Assembly (NCBI GenBank): GCA_030760725.1
Contig: JASWHV010000011.1
Location: 19,803,501-19,867,500, forward strand
DNA from: Neostapfia colusana
Taxonomy: Eukaryota; Streptophyta; Magnoliopsida; Poales; Poaceae
DNA length: 64,000 nucleotides
Direction of reading: 5' to 3'
The translations under genes and the position numbers were made by a program. The notes beneath the pieces were generated by a model, which was given only the letters and a program-made list of their open reading frames with translations, made no database searches and was not told where the DNA came from. Positions 1 to 11,906 of the stretch are shown here, in pieces (positions within the stretch are counted from its first letter, which is position 1; every line of letters starts with the position of its first letter).

Positions 1-2126
1 ACCCCGCTGCAGTGGCCCCCTCTTGAGCCTTGCGGTTCATATGGTAGTCCAGTTTACACCTATTCCCCGCACCATCCAGCGCACCAATACTACGCTGGGG
101 ATACACCTAATTAATTGGCCAAGCTGCCCCATCTCAGCATGTGGTTGGCACGGTATAGCCAGGTTACATGCTCCATGAACCGGTCCTTAGGATCTAGGCA
201 AGTACTAAACACAAACCCGAGTCTCGTGCACCCAGCACCAACCAAATCATCCAACTTGCCTCGATCCCTATCTCTACATAACTCATAATATCTCATTCAA
301 GAGCAAGATAAATAAGTTGATGATCTCATATCCCACTTATCCCATTCTAAGCATGGCTAAGCATGAGCATATAAATGAATGACATGATAAAATAAATCCC
401 AACCCAAGCTACAAGGAAACAAGGTAATGCAATTCTAGGGAAACTTCCTAGCATGGGTTTCATATTTCAATTGACAATGCAAATAATTCTATCTACATAT
501 CGTAGTATAGGATCAAAGTGGTCAAGAACACTTGCCTTCTTCCAGCTGCTCTGGGAATGGAAAGTCTTGGTCTTGGAAGGGGAGAACTTGCTCTGGGGCA
601 GGATTTTTACCCATTTTTCAGAATTATTTTCTAGTCTAAAAATGACTTTCTACTAATAAAACAGCAACCTAAATTCATACAAAAATTTCTACTGTTCCAC
701 TTACCTGAACAGAACCTTCATAAATTTTTCCTACCCCTTTTTGGTTACTTAGATTCATTTTCCCACATTTTAAACTTGTTTTATGCCTAAAGGGTATATT
801 TCAGAGATAAATTACAAAACAGCAAATCTCATTTAGTTTTAAAGCTTATTTCCCCACTAAACTCAGACCTCAGATTGTTATACCAATTTTCACAGGGTTA
901 GAATAATTCAACTGAACTTACACCTATGTTTAAATTTAAATCCTATTCACATATTCAATTTCCTGAAATTAATACTTCCCAGGGACTGATGTGCAATTTC
1001 ACACTGCAGTGGGGCCCCATTTCTCATTTTCTAAATTTTCAAGGGTCTAAGTTTGCAAAACAGGGAGGTCTTTCTAATTCTTATTAAGTCCAGGGGCTAA
1101 AACTGTTTTTTAAATGAATTTACATGAATTGCTGAGGGTCCAGGGGCTAGATCAGAAGTTTCCGGGGCTAGCTCGTGTTTTCCGAGATCCCCAGGGGGTA
1201 GCGCGTAAGATTCCCGACCTTTATAACGCGGGGCTGACGTGAGCCGTTGGACTTAAAACGGAGGGCTGAGATTAGATCACGAAGCGGTATGGGTTAGATC
1301 TATTCGGGACCGCACGATTTTAAATGGACGGGACTCAGGGGGCCACGTCGCCCTGGCCAGAGCCAGCCCGCATGCGAGGCGGCGGAGGCGGTGATCTCGC
1401 CGGCGCAGCTTCGGTTCCTTGCCGCTACACGCTAAAACTTGCAGCTTTTCACACGGATCGACTGCGGTGGGGTAGGGGAAGCTCACCTAGGGGTTTTTCG
1501 GGCTTGGAGAGGTCGGAATTTTGCTCTGCGACGACGGTGGTCGGAGCTGCTCCTCGGTGCTCGTCGAAGCCGATGCTAGGGTGCAAGACTCGTCGCTTCC
1601 TTCACCTGCAGGGTTTCCTGACGGCGGTGGAACACGACAAGCCCGTTAGATCAGAGAAAACGGACGAGGATCGAAAGAAAACGGCCGAGGATGCCTCGGT
1701 TCTCACCGCAGAGAAAGATGGAGCGGGTAAGGGGAAACCTGCGAGTTTTCTTGCGTTTAAATGCACGAGGAGGGGCGGCGGGGGTCGGTTTAGATGTGCA
1801 GCAGCGCTTTGCCGAAGATCAGGCGTGGAAATCGGGTGAAGCAGCAGCGATCGGCGCGGGAAGATCGGGGCAGTTGGGGGCGCGGGAGGGGGGAAGAAGT
1901 TGACATGCGGGCCCCCGCGTCAGAGAGAGGGAGGGAGGGGGGGAAACAGCAGCGGGCTGTTGGGCCGGCTGAGGTGGGTTTCGGCCCACTGGCCTTTTTC
2001 TTTTTCCTTTTTTCTTTTCTGTTTTGATTCAAATTTGAATTCCAGTTTGCGTTTGAATTGTTTCACCACATGCATTACGTCCAAAAAATTTAAATTTCCC
2101 TCTTTAACAGGTTTTGTGGTGTTACA
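1..2126 (-). mobile_element. Family A LTR (A1), partial, runs off the left edge
   Basis: The LTR begins at 2126 with TGTAACACCAC, read on the minus strand, and continues leftward past position 1. It aligns with the complete A2 LTR from 8019 to 10580. A stretch equivalent to roughly 8.63-9.18 kb of A2 is missing, so A1 is an internally deleted copy. The adjoining ATAAG (2127-2131) would be one copy of the target duplication. It interrupts a Sirevirus gag-pol, so A1 is younger than that element. Whether a full element or a solo LTR lies to the left cannot be seen. Confidence 0.85.
536..604 (-). other. Putative LTR-encoded acidic exon 2, copy A1
   Basis: A 69-nt open frame reads as an acidic, Gln/Pro-rich peptide containing PAPEQVLPFQDQDFPF. 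It matches the same exon in A2 (8556-8624) and A3 (13482-13550) without indels. The donor context GAAG|GCAAGT is kept, but the acceptor AG is lost because the A1 deletion ends just upstream. Confidence 0.45.
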
Positions 2127-2145
2127 ATAAGTATGCAAAAACAAT

Positions 2146-4517
2146 TTATGCCTTGGTCTTAGGTACCCAAGCTTGCTTGGGTCCTTTGAGGTTAGTCACA
2201 AGTCATTTGGCCACCCACACATGAGACTTGGTGTTCCCATGGCGTGGCCCAACATATTTAGCATAAACTCTTCCAAGATTACTTTTCATAAGTACATATA
2301 AAGTATCAAAAGTTGTAAATAGAAGTTGTTGTTCATATGTGTTCACAGTGTTAGATTTATCAACATTATTAAGTTTTCCAACTTGAGAAGGGTTTCCCTT
2401 GACAAAGGCAATGCACCCCTTGTTATTGTTGTGGCTTCTAGCATTTTGTTTTTCACCATTAGAATATCCAATGCCATATTTAACATTAGGAGGTCTTGTG
2501 ACCGAGTATGCACTGCGTGCATACTTGATCTTCTCCTTGTCAAATATGCCACTTTGAGAAGATTGCTTGTCCTTTATCAGGTTTGGCTTTTTCTTCAAGT
2601 TAGTGTCACTTTTGGCACAAGCACAAGTAACACTAGTTTCAGATTTTATATGTTGAGAAGGTGAGCTTGAAGTGGATGAAGAACTATTTTGCTTGAGTGA
2701 CTCAACTTGTACCTCAAGGATCTCGTTAACTTTGGTTAAGTTAGCAAGTTCATCCTTGATGATGGTGTTTGAGTCTTTTAACTTCAAGCAAGCTTCCTTG
2801 CTTGAAGCTAACTCAAGCTCTAGTGATTTATTTTGTTCCTTTTCAAGTTCAAGAAGCTTTTCAATATCAATATATTCCTCCTTTTGGGAGATGATCATAT
2901 GTTCCTGCGATTGACTAACTTCTCTATATCAACAAGCTTATCAAGTAGAAATTTCATTTTAGTGCTGTCTTTTTATCTAAACCCCTAAGCATATAATCAT
3001 TTTCATCAGTGCTATCATCCTCACTAGAATTATCACTATCACTAGTAAAAGAATGCAAGAAGGAAAATTTAGTTGGTACCTTTCGTTTACCTTCCTTTGC
3101 CATTAAACAGGTGTTGTCGTTGTCCTTCCATGCGCCCATGGTTGGGAAGAGAGTGGATTTCTTGGTAGTCTTCTTTATGGCTATGGTGGCCATCTCCTCT
3201 TCTTCTTCGGATGAGGATTCATCATTGGAGTCCCACTCCTTTCATTGATGCGCTTGGCCATATTGCTTCTTCTTCATGAACATTTTCTTTGGTTGAGGCT
3301 TGTTGTCTTTAGTCTTCTTCTTGTCTTCTTCATATGGACAATCTACTATGAAGTGATCGTATTCTCCGCAGTTATAGCACGCCCGTCTCATCGTTGGTAT
3401 TTGTTTGTCTCTTTGTCTTCCTTCGTTTGAGCTGCTACCCTTTCTTCTTCTCATCATTTTCTTGAACTTCTTCATGAACAAGATCATGTCTTCTTCATCG
3501 ATATCACTACTTTCATCATCACTGTCGTCTTCTCAGTGAGCTTCTCGGGCTTCCTTTGATACGGGTTTACAAGTTGACTTCAGTGCAACTCCTTTCTTCT
3601 TTGCCGAGATGATATCGGTAATTTCCTTGGCATGCTTGGCTTGCTTCTCCATCATTTCAAAGTTGATGATCTTGCCAAGGGGTTCATCCGGGGTCATTTT
3701 CCGATACCCGGGGCTTTCTCTAATCATAGAGCAAAGAGTTACGTTGCGAGGCATGAATGATCTGAGAATCAACTTCACAACCTCATGATCATTCCACTTT
3801 TCGCTGCCATAAGCTCGGACTTTGTTGATAAGATTCTTCAGTTGATTGTACATATCTTGTGGTGATTCATCTTCTTCTATCGTGAGTCTTCCCAATTCAC
3901 CTTCAATCATTTCTATCTTGGCTTCGCGTACATGACGGTCACCTTCATGTGCCGTTTGTAGTGTGTCCAATATTTCCTTGGCATTTTCGAGTCCGTCTAC
4001 CTTGGTGAACTCGTCTCGGCTTAGTGATGACGTGATCACAGCTGCAGCTTGAGCATTCCGATGAATGGCTTGTTCTTGGCTTGGGGTCAACTCTTCATCA
4101 TCAACCGGGATATCTATCCCTGCACACACTATATGCCACAAGCTTGGGTTAAGAGATATAAGGTGCATTTTCATGTTTTGTCTCCACATTGAATAGTCAT
4201 TGCCGTCAAAGTAATGTGCTTTCCCTAGGGGAATTGATAAGTAATAACTAATTGTTAGAATTCAAACGCTCAAAATCAAAAGGATATCGGGAGTAGTCTG
4301 TGTGACTACCCCCTTTCTTCTTATTTTCATCATCGGTGTTCTTCTTCCCTTTTGGGGAGATTGCCTTCTTTCGCAGAAGAGCCTTGAGTTGGAGCACCTC
4401 CTCATCACCATCCTCAATGTCTTGAATGGTGTCGAGTAACTTCATTAGCTTTTGAGTCCTTTCATCATTACTCTTTTCATCGTCGATCTTCTTGTGTACA
4501 TCTTTGATGTCCGACAT
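2146..4517 (-). pseudogene. gag: Sirevirus gag remnant
   Basis: Gag would form the virus-like particle core that packages element RNA. The likely start is the ATG at 4517, opening MSDIKDVHKK. The N-terminal spacer runs to a TAG at 4250-4248. The main gag body (4189-3533) contains HLISLNPSLWHIV and a long stretch typical of copia UBN2 gag. The knuckle CYNCGEYDHFIVDC lies near 3340-3380. A Glu/Lys-rich coiled coil covers about 2890-2690, and the frame ends with WVPKTKA and a stop at 2148-2146. Breaks: TAG at 4250, a frame change before 4189, TGA at 3535-3533, a stop at 3244-3242, a frame change near 2950-2900 and a stop at 2205-2203. No product is expected. Confidence 0.8.
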
Positions 4518-4553
4518 CGTCTCTTCGAGCGGTGAGTCTCTTTTGAAGAGTTT

Positions 4554-4566
4554 GGCTCTGATACCA
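4554..4566 (-). other. Primer binding site of the Sirevirus
   Basis: The minus strand reads TGGTATCAGAGCC, complementary to the 3' end of initiator tRNA-Met. It sits two bases inside the LTR end at 4569. Confidence 0.85.
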
Positions 4567-4656
4567 ATTGAATGTAGCCTAGAGGGGGGTGAATAGGCTT
4601 TTTGACGCTTTGTTGATCCCTGAAACACTTAGTAGGTTTATCAAATATAGGGAAAT

Positions 4657-4740
4657 CGGACTAGTCCGGTAGAGTGCGGACTAGTCCGTTTACTAGTCTG
4701 GTACTGTGCAGACTAGTCCGGTATGTGTGGACTAGAGATA
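4657..4740. repeat. Cluster of CGGACTAGTCCG palindromes
   Basis: The perfect 12-bp palindrome CGGACTAGTCCG occurs at 4657 and 4677, with three decayed copies to 4740. It lies in the 3' part of the Sirevirus LTR. Confidence 0.85.
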
Positions 4741-5404
4741 TCAAAATTGATCAATATCCTCACTTCTAGTACATTATGCATTGGAAATTAATTTGATACT
4801 TAGATGTATTGCAAAGTGAAACAATGAATGACAGAGATCAAATTTTGTTTCAATGCTTCAATGTAAATTTCACAAGATTAATTAAACACTAGAATATGAT
4901 GAACAATGAATGAACAAGAGTAGGAGACAAGTGTTTATCCCGAGGTTCGATTCCACGAAGGAAATCTACGTCCCCGTTGAGGAGTCCACTAAGGACCGGG
5001 TCTTGTCCAACCCTACCCTCATCGAATCGCCACGAAGGCCGATTCTCTTCCATGAATCACAAAGGGCAAATAAATCGTTCAAGGAGCCTTCTCACAAGTT
5101 GAGGGCTCCCCGAGAATTACAATGAATGAACACAACCAAACACACTCAAAAGATGAACAATTAACAAACAAAAGTGTGCGAGAGATCAAACCCAAGAGCA
5201 CAAGATGTGTAGAACAAGTCTCTCCTTTGATCAATTGCTAATCCCCAAAGATTTGATTCTTTTTGGGTTAGAATGTGTGGAGAGATGTGAATTTTGGGCT
5301 CTTGGGAGGTGTGACGGCGCAGGGGGTCGAAGAGTTATGGTGGTATGGCCGTACACCTCTTTTTATAGTAGGGTTTCCAATGGTTACGTTAGGGTTTGCG
5401 ATGT

Positions 5405-5510
5405 CCGGACTAATCCGTAGTTGACTCCGGACTAATCCGGTGTGCGGTGTGTGGAAAACCCTAAGTGTTGTGAGATACCGGACTAGTCCGTAGTAGTGCG
5501 GACTAGTTTG
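5405..5510. repeat. Second CGGACTAGTCCG-like palindrome cluster
   Basis: Copies are CGGACTAATCCG at 5406 and near 5429, CGGACTAGTCCG at 5479 and CGGACTAGTTTG at 5499, in the 5' half of the same LTR. Confidence 0.8.
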
Positions 5511-5785
5511 ATGTCTACTCAGAGATATATCTTACTTTTGTGCAGTTAGTGTGATTTCTTTCACTTGAGCTCTTGGGGTTTGTTTCTCCAACACACTCTC
5601 TACTAAGTGATATAATCTTTTTAGCTCTTAAGCTCTTATCAATTTGGATCCTCCTTCTCCTTTCTTTTTGCGCTTTCTTCCTAGTTTCTTTAAGAACATG
5701 TGCTCATCTCAACAATTTTGTTAGGGTTTCATTTGTTTGTCATAAATCAACCAAAACCCACAAGGGATGCCTATATGCACTTTCA

Positions 5786-7163
5786 CGGAGCACATCCAAC
5801 GGAAGGCCTTGATATGCGGATGAGCGGCTTCCACAAACATGCTCTTCGACCACATTCATGGAACCCATGGAAGGAACCATAACCGACACTCAACCCTCCA
5901 TTGTCGAAGCCATGCTGCAACAATGATAGACCGACCTCACGACCTACCTCCGCTGTTGGAGAATTAACCCCTATCGCGGACCTTGACCAAGAACTAGCTT
6001 GTGGGAGGACCCCCACTTAAAGTAACTTGTATCACATATAACATTGCATATCATTTTCCTTTCCACATCGTTTTCATTTAAAATAAAAAACATAGGATAG
6101 GATTTAATTTAAATAAAAGATGCAGGGTAAGGATGTTATACCTTTACATAAGTTGAAATGGTGTATAGTTTCTCCGTTTTGTTTTTGTTTAGTCCCTAGC
6201 CTGCAACTTAGTATTCTACAACTATTGAGTTTATTGGTTTTTAGTATTTTACCCTGAACTTAGAAATTGTGGGTAGCATAAGCTTACATCTAATTCTAGG
6301 TTTTTGTGAGATATAATATAGCAATAGAGCTGCTAAATCCTAATCGAAGTGAAACTTAATATCCGGAGAAATACAAATTGGTTCAAATTTGAATGTTTCC
6401 TCACTTGATGAGAGCTTCCTACCAAAGCCATATGATATTATCACTAGATAAAATTTTATGCATATGCTATTTGCTTTCACATTGAGCCTCATTAAACTAG
6501 TATGGACCTATGTGAGATTCTTTTCATACTCCTATGATCAACAAATCACGTGCACATGCTAAACTAGTATAGTTGAAGTTAGCAAATTTATCCATCATAC
6601 CACTCCATAGCAGAAGATACTCCATATTTATCTTGTTAAACACTCTCTTTGAAGTAATTCAACAACGAGTAGAAGACATGGCTACAAGAAAAAAATAGAC
6701 AGAAAATGCATGCTCACAATACATGAGCATGAGAAAAAAAATAAGTAGCCATGTTTCATCCTTACAATAAAGACAATTCACAAAAAGGAATCATCTTCCA
6801 CCTCCACAAATCATCCATCACACATGCACATGTTGATCTAGAGTATGATTTTTTCTCGTAAGACTTACTCCTTTGACTTAGCAAAATATGTGATGCAAGT
6901 ATGTCTACTCTTGTTCCCTACCAAGCTCCACAAAGTTCATACATAAAGGTAGGATCAAAAGAGGCATTGCCTTGGTGAGGAAAGTCACACACAAGGAGTG
7001 ATTGGGAGTTATCACTTGAGGAATTTGAAAAGTGAAAACCATTTGAAACTCTCCAAAAATTAAGTGGAACTTAGTATTTAGGTGATGCATGCTTGATTTG
7101 TTGTTCTATCTTTCAACCACCCAAGAAGGGGAGAAGGCAGACGCCCCATATTAACTAAGAAAA
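5786..7163. other. Unassigned AT-rich sequence
   Basis: I recognise no coding domain, terminal repeat or RNA gene here. Open frames are short and lack motifs. The first 230 bp are GC-balanced; from about 6,020 on the sequence is AT-rich. It could be old transposon debris or the target into which A2 and the Sirevirus inserted. Confidence 0.6.
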
Positions 7164-7400
7164 TGTCACACCCAGTTTTTCCGAAGAACAACCAAGTGAA
7201 TATCACACGTATGCCAGGATCATTTTCTCATACATGTGATGACAAATAGTGAAGCATCATTTATTACAAGCCAGGTGTCGAATATAAATAAGTCTTACAT
7301 AGCATATGCCTCGATGGACAATAATAAGTTCATAAAATAGCAGCGGAACAATTATTCTCATGGGCTCCGTCAGAGGCGTTGCCCGGGGGACTCCATGAAC

Positions 7401-7459
7401 CTAGACACCTTCTTCTGGTCCAAAGTCTTGATCATTAAACACCACCTCATTATCTTGAC
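7401..7459 (-). other. Putative LTR-encoded acidic exon 3, copy A2
   Basis: This follows the T-rich acceptor TTGCTGCTCAG. The phase-1 frame reads QDNEVVFNDQDFGPEEGV and ends at TAG. A3 has the same 59 nt at 18571-18629 with mostly conservative changes. Confidence 0.5.
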
Positions 7460-8555
7460 CTGAGCAGCAATATAAACCAACAAATATGCAAGGTTGAGTA
7501 CCGATGGTACTCAGCAAGTGTGGGAAAGTTATGTCATGCATGGCTAGAACAAGGGGAGGTTGAACTCATGGTTAAAGCGCTACGCAATTGATACCTATCA
7601 CCTTAGCTTATTAAGCACCTACATTACTACACAGGTGAAATGGTCCCAATTTCCCATCCCATCATCATAATCAAATAACCATAACATCATTTCCAATGTT
7701 AAGCTCCCCGCTTAACGCCCACAACTTCCAAAGCCATCATCCTCTAATCATGAATAAGTCCAGGCCGCTCTTGACCGTGAGCACAGCTGTCATGACAGTT
7801 TTGACTCTGCAGAGTTTGCACCACTGTACCCACATGTAGTGATTTCATCCCCCGTTGTCGGGTTGACTAAAAGAACCTCCATTATGCCAGTGGCCACGAA
7901 CCACATTCACACTTCCCAGGTGTGTAGCTAGGAGATCACTACAAAGCCTTTACAAAGGGATTCCCGACGAGCGTGGGCCCACTGAGGTTTCACCCCTAAC
8001 AGCATACAAGAGGCTCCAACCCCGCTGAAGTGGCCCCCTCTTGAGCCTTGCGGTTCATATGGTAGTCCAGCTGACACCTATTCCCCGCACCATCCAACAC
8101 ACCCATACTACGCCGGGGATACACCTAATTAATTGGCCAAGCCGCCCCATCTCAGCATGTGGTTGGCACGGTAAAGCCAGGTTACATGCTCCATGAACCG
8201 GTCCTTAGGATCCAGGCAAGTACTAAACATAAATCTGAGTCTCGTGCACGCAGCACCAACCAAAACATCCAACTTGCCTTGATCCCTACCTCTACATACC
8301 TCATAATATCTCATTCAAGAGTATGGTAAATAAACTGATGATCTCATATCCCAATTATCCTATTCTAAGCATGGCTAGGCATAAGCATGTAAATAAATGA
8401 TATGATAAAATAAATCCCAATCCCAGGCTACAAGGAAACAAGATAATGCAATTCTAGGGAAACTTCCTAGCATGGGTTTTATATTTCAATTTGACAATGT
8501 AAATAATTCTATCTACACATCCTAGTATAGGAACAAAGTGGTCAAGGACACTTGC

Positions 8556-8624
8556 CTTCTTCTTGCTGCTCTGAGAATTGAAAGTCTTGGTCTTGGAAGG
8601 GAAGAACTTGCTCTGGAGCAGGTT
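8556..8624 (-). other. Putative LTR-encoded acidic exon 2, copy A2
   Basis: A 69-nt frame between an AG acceptor (GAGTAG) and the donor GAAG|GCAAGTG, reading EPAPEQVLPFQDQDFQF and on. The GC-AG intron to exon 3 is 1,096 bp. The codon across the joint is GGT (Gly). Confidence 0.5.
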
Positions 8625-10187
8625 CTACTCATACCATCACACATAGCAAAAGAAAACAACAATTCATAAGACATAGTTCACACTTCCACTTCATAGAAAC
8701 CACACACTCACATTTATGAAAGCCATTCTCATTTCTATGTGTTGTGGTTACTCTATGTGTGTTTATTTTGGCTTACATGCACTTTTAAACATGTGCATAT
8801 GATTTCTACTTTTGTATTCATATTTATGTTTGTATACAATATATGAGTTTCCAATTTAAATAAATTCCTTATATTTAATCGATACACCTTTTAGCTACCA
8901 AGTGGGCATGGAGGGTATTTTCCTACTCCAAATGTGTCTTCAGACCTTCTACCAACCTTAAACTGAATTCTTTGGATTCTGGAAACTCCATTTATTATTT
9001 TCTAGTTATTCATACCTAGCTTGCTATATTTTCAGATTTATTTCCTATGCCTAAATGTGCACTTTATTATGAAAATAGTAAGACACCTCATCTAAACAGA
9101 ATAGGTTTTGGGTCTAAAATATTAAATAATATATTTTTCAACTTCTCCTCTGATGTGAACTATTTTACATTTATTTTACTAATTTTCAGAATTATTCTCT
9201 ACTTAAAAATGTGTCCCTATTACTAATAAATGTGAATAACCAGTTAAACAGATTCATTTCAGCCAAAAATCTATTTTTATCTCACTCCAAAGTTTTCCAA
9301 GTACCAGGAAAGTTTTTAATTTGAATTTACAATGTGTTTGTCCCCTCTTTTAAATTTTAAATACCCATCACATAGTCAAATTCCTAAATTTAATATCACA
9401 TAGGGTTAAAAAGGTAAACTCACCCCACTACAGGGTCTATTATATTATTTTAAGAATTTCCAAGGGTCTAACTACACATAACAGAGGGGTCTTTCCTAAT
9501 TTTTATTAAGTCCAGGGGCTAAAACTGATTTTTAAATGAATTTACATGATTTCCTGAAGTTCCAGGGGCTAGATCAGAAGTTTCCGGGGCTAGCTCGTAT
9601 TTTCCGAGAACCCAGGGGGTAGCACGTAAGAATCCCAGCCTTTATAATGCGGGGCTGACGTGGACCGTCCGATTTAAAACAGACGGCTGAGATTATAACG
9701 TCGAACCGGTACACGGGGATATAAATAATACCGTGCGATTTAAAATAGATGGCGCACAAGCGGCCACGTCGCTCTGATCGAGCGCGGGCGGCGCTGCCCG
9801 GCGGCGCACGGCGGCGGGAGGCGGCGATCTCGCCGGAGAGTTTTGGATCTTCGTCAATTCTTCCTAAAACTGTGATTTTATGACATAGATCAGTAGAGGG
9901 GAGGTCGGAGATCTCACCTCGGGGGTTTTCTTGAGCTCGGAGGTCCTGGAAGGCGGTCGGCGATGAGGTCCGAGGTGAATTCACAGCGAGGCTCGTCGGC
10001 GCTGTGTTTGAGCCGCAAACCACCGAGTTTTCTGCACCTGCGCGGTTCCCCAGAGGCGGTGGATCAAGACCAGCGAGTTAGATCAGAAATCCCGAGCGAA
10101 GATCGAGCAGAATTTGCCGGAGAAACCCGGGTTCTCACCGGAGAGAAAACCGGCGGATCGTGGGGGAAAAACGGGACGATGCCGGGG

Positions 10188-10195
10188 TTTTTATA
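10188..10195 (-). promoter_or_regulatory. TATA box of the A2 LTR
   Basis: The minus strand reads TATAAAAA inside CCGTCTATAAAAACCCC, about 385 bp into the LTR. The same box lies at the equivalent place in A3. Transcription from here would make most of the 3.4-kb LTR part of the RNA. Confidence 0.65.
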
Positions 10196-10580
10196 GACGG
10201 GGGAGGGTGGCGTGTTAGTTTAGATCGAGTTGGAGTCCTCCGGAACCAGAATTCTGCTGGGAACGCGCGGTTTTCCGGGTTAGTTTTGATCGGATGCGCG
10301 CGCAGAGGAGTCCCGGGTTCGGACGAGCGGGAGGTCGGGGATGACAGGTGGGTCCCGCCTGTCTGCGAGAGGTGCGCGGCGCGCGGCTGCGGGCTGGCGC
10401 GAGGTTTGGGTGGGCCGGCTGTTGGATTTCGGCCCACTGGCCGGGAAGGTTTATTTTTTTCTTTTTCTTTTCTGTTTTGAGTTTAATTTGAATTCCAGTT
10501 TGAATTTGAATTTTTGCAACACATGCAATACGTCCAAAAATTTTTTAAATTCCCCTCTTAACAGGATTTGGGGTGTTACA

Positions 10581-10598
10581 GCTCTACCCCCCTTAAAA
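10581..10598 (-). other. Polypurine tract of A2
   Basis: The minus strand reads TTTTAAGGGGGGTAGAGC directly before the LTR start at 10580. It is identical in form to the A3 tract at 24680-24693. Confidence 0.85.
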
Positions 10599-10625
10599 GA
10601 AATCTCGTCCTTGAGATTGGTGGTT

Positions 10626-11510
10626 CTAAGAAAACAATTCCGGAAATTGTGCCTTAAGCTCATCTTCTCGCTCCCAGGTGGCTTCCTCTTCCGAGTGATG
10701 CTTCCACTGCACCTTGCACATCCGGATTCTTTTATTTCTGGTGAGGCGTTCCATTGTTTCCAAAATCTTGGATGGTTGCTCGGCATAAGACAAATCCTCA
10801 GCTACGTCAATCTCATTCATGGGTAACACCTCTTCAGGCGTTCTCAGACATTTCTTGAGCTGTGACACATGGAATACATCGTGCACATCCGATAGGCGAG
10901 CCGGTAATTCTAGTTGATACACCACTTCGCCTTTCCTCTCCAGCACTTGAAAGGGTCTGATGTATCGAGGTGACAACTTCCCTTTCACCTTGAACCGACG
11001 AAGTCCTCGGATAGGGGACACCTTGAGATAGACATAGTCTCCCACGTTGAAAACGAGCTCTCTTCTCCGAACATCGGCATAGCTCTTTTGTCGTGTCTGT
11101 GCTATCCTCAAGTTGTTGCGAATTTCCCTCACTTTCGCCTCGGCTTCTTGTAGTACTTCGGGACCAAACACTTTACTTTCCCCCGTTTGGTTCCAAAATA
11201 GGGGAGTTCTGCACTTCCTCCCATACAAAGCTTCAAACAGTGACATCTTCATACTAGCCTGATAGCTGTTGTTATAGGAAAACTCCGCATACGGTAAGTT
11301 CTTATCCCAACTCCGATTGTTTTTGAGTGCACACGCTCTCAGCATATCCTCAAGAATCTGATTGGTCCTTTCCGTCTGCCCGTCAGTTTGGGGATGATAG
11401 GCAGAGCTGAAATTCAGATGAGTTCCCATGGTTTCATGCAACTTCTGCCAGAACCTTGAGGTGAACTGTGTCCCTCGATCCGACACTATCTTCTTCGGCA
11501 CTCCATGGTA
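10626..11510 (-). pseudogene. pol: A2 pol fragment: integrase core and chromodomain
   Basis: This is the C-terminal part of a chromovirus pol, cut by insertion of A3 within the Tyr-His-Gly before VPKKIVSDRGTQF. It keeps the second catalytic Asp (SDRG) and the Glu (DGQTERTNQ) of the DDE integrase, and the GPY/F-like module (LSPRYIRPFQVLER). The end is chromodomain-like: VQWKHHSEEEATWERED, then FPELFS and a stop at 10626. No stop or frameshift occurs in the remaining 291 codons. A2 was therefore little decayed when interrupted. The upstream part of A2 is missing from the window. Confidence 0.9.
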
Positions 11511-11906
11511 TGTAACACCCCAAAATCCTGTTAAGAGGGGAATTTAAAATTTTTTGGACGTATTGCATGGGCTGCAGAAATTCAAACTTAGTTGGAATTC
11601 AAATTCAAATTCAAACCAGAAAAGAAATGGAAAAAGAAAAAGAAAAACAGAAAAAAATCGGCCAGTGGGCCGAAACCCACCAGCCGGCCCACCCCATCCC
11701 GCGCCAGACCGCAGCCGCGCCCCCCCCCTTCTTCCCACTGACACGCGGGGCCCGCCAACCTTTCTTCCTCCTCGCGCTCGCGCCCGCGCTCGGCCGGACT
11801 CTTCTCACCCCGAATCAAAACCGCCCCGGATCCTCACGTATCCCAGCCGAATTTCGTTCGTGGGCGACGCAAACTCGATCACAACCGAACGCCGCCCTCC
11901 CCCGTC

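Larger units (their letters stand above)
2127..5785 (-). mobile_element. Truncated Sirevirus-type Ty1/copia element
   Basis: Read on the minus strand, the element has a 5' LTR (5785-4569), a tRNA-iMet-type primer site, and a gag region that stops where A1 inserted. Protease, integrase, RT, RNase H and the 3' LTR are absent, so they lie beyond A1 or are lost. Sirevirus assignment rests on the gag (an N-terminal acidic spacer, then a UBN2-like gag, then a CCHC knuckle, a long coiled coil and a Trp-Val-Pro-Lys stretch before the protease) and on LTR style. That assignment is family knowledge, not a search result. Confidence 0.75.
4569..5785 (-). mobile_element. Sirevirus 5' LTR
   Basis: On the minus strand this starts TGAAAGTGCATATAGGC at 5785 and ends TACATTCA at 4569, next to the primer site. 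The length of 1,217 bp fits Sirevirus LTRs. CGGAG at 5786-5790 would be a target duplication copy. An inner TGTTGGAGAAAC at 5593 could be mistaken for the start. The opening resembles the usual start of these LTRs, so I prefer 5785, but the left boundary is inferred. Confidence 0.6.
7164..10580 (-). mobile_element. Family A 3' LTR (A2), complete
   Basis: On the minus strand the LTR runs from TGTAACACCCC at 10580 to GGGTGTGACA at 7164 (3,417 bp). A purine tract and an integrase C-terminus lie directly upstream, so this is the 3' LTR of element A2. AGAAA at 7159-7163 would be its target duplication. It has a TATA box (10195-10188), a GC-rich leader with no ATG before its first good donor, and the two acidic exons described separately. 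Confidence 0.9.

Noticed and set aside
111..296. A 61-codon frame conserved in all three A LTRs (also 8129-8314 minus and 17714-17899 plus)
   Set aside because: It has the same length and start each time, but most differences between copies change the residue. That fits conservation of the intron sequence rather than selection on a protein.
1324..1839. Long GC-rich open frames in LTR leaders (also 14203-14619, 34593-35042, 49486-50019, 59468-59980)
   Set aside because: They overlap frames on both strands, lack motifs and are not conserved between copies of the same LTR. They are by-products of GC-rich composition.
5593..5593. TGTTGGAGAAAC as the Sirevirus LTR start
   Set aside because: The sequence further out to 5785 has the usual opening of such LTRs and gives a more typical length. 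The inner TG is probably internal.
5783..6016. Minus-strand frame next to the Sirevirus LTR
   Set aside because: It has no recognisable domain, overlaps the inferred LTR edge, and has no second copy in the window for comparison.
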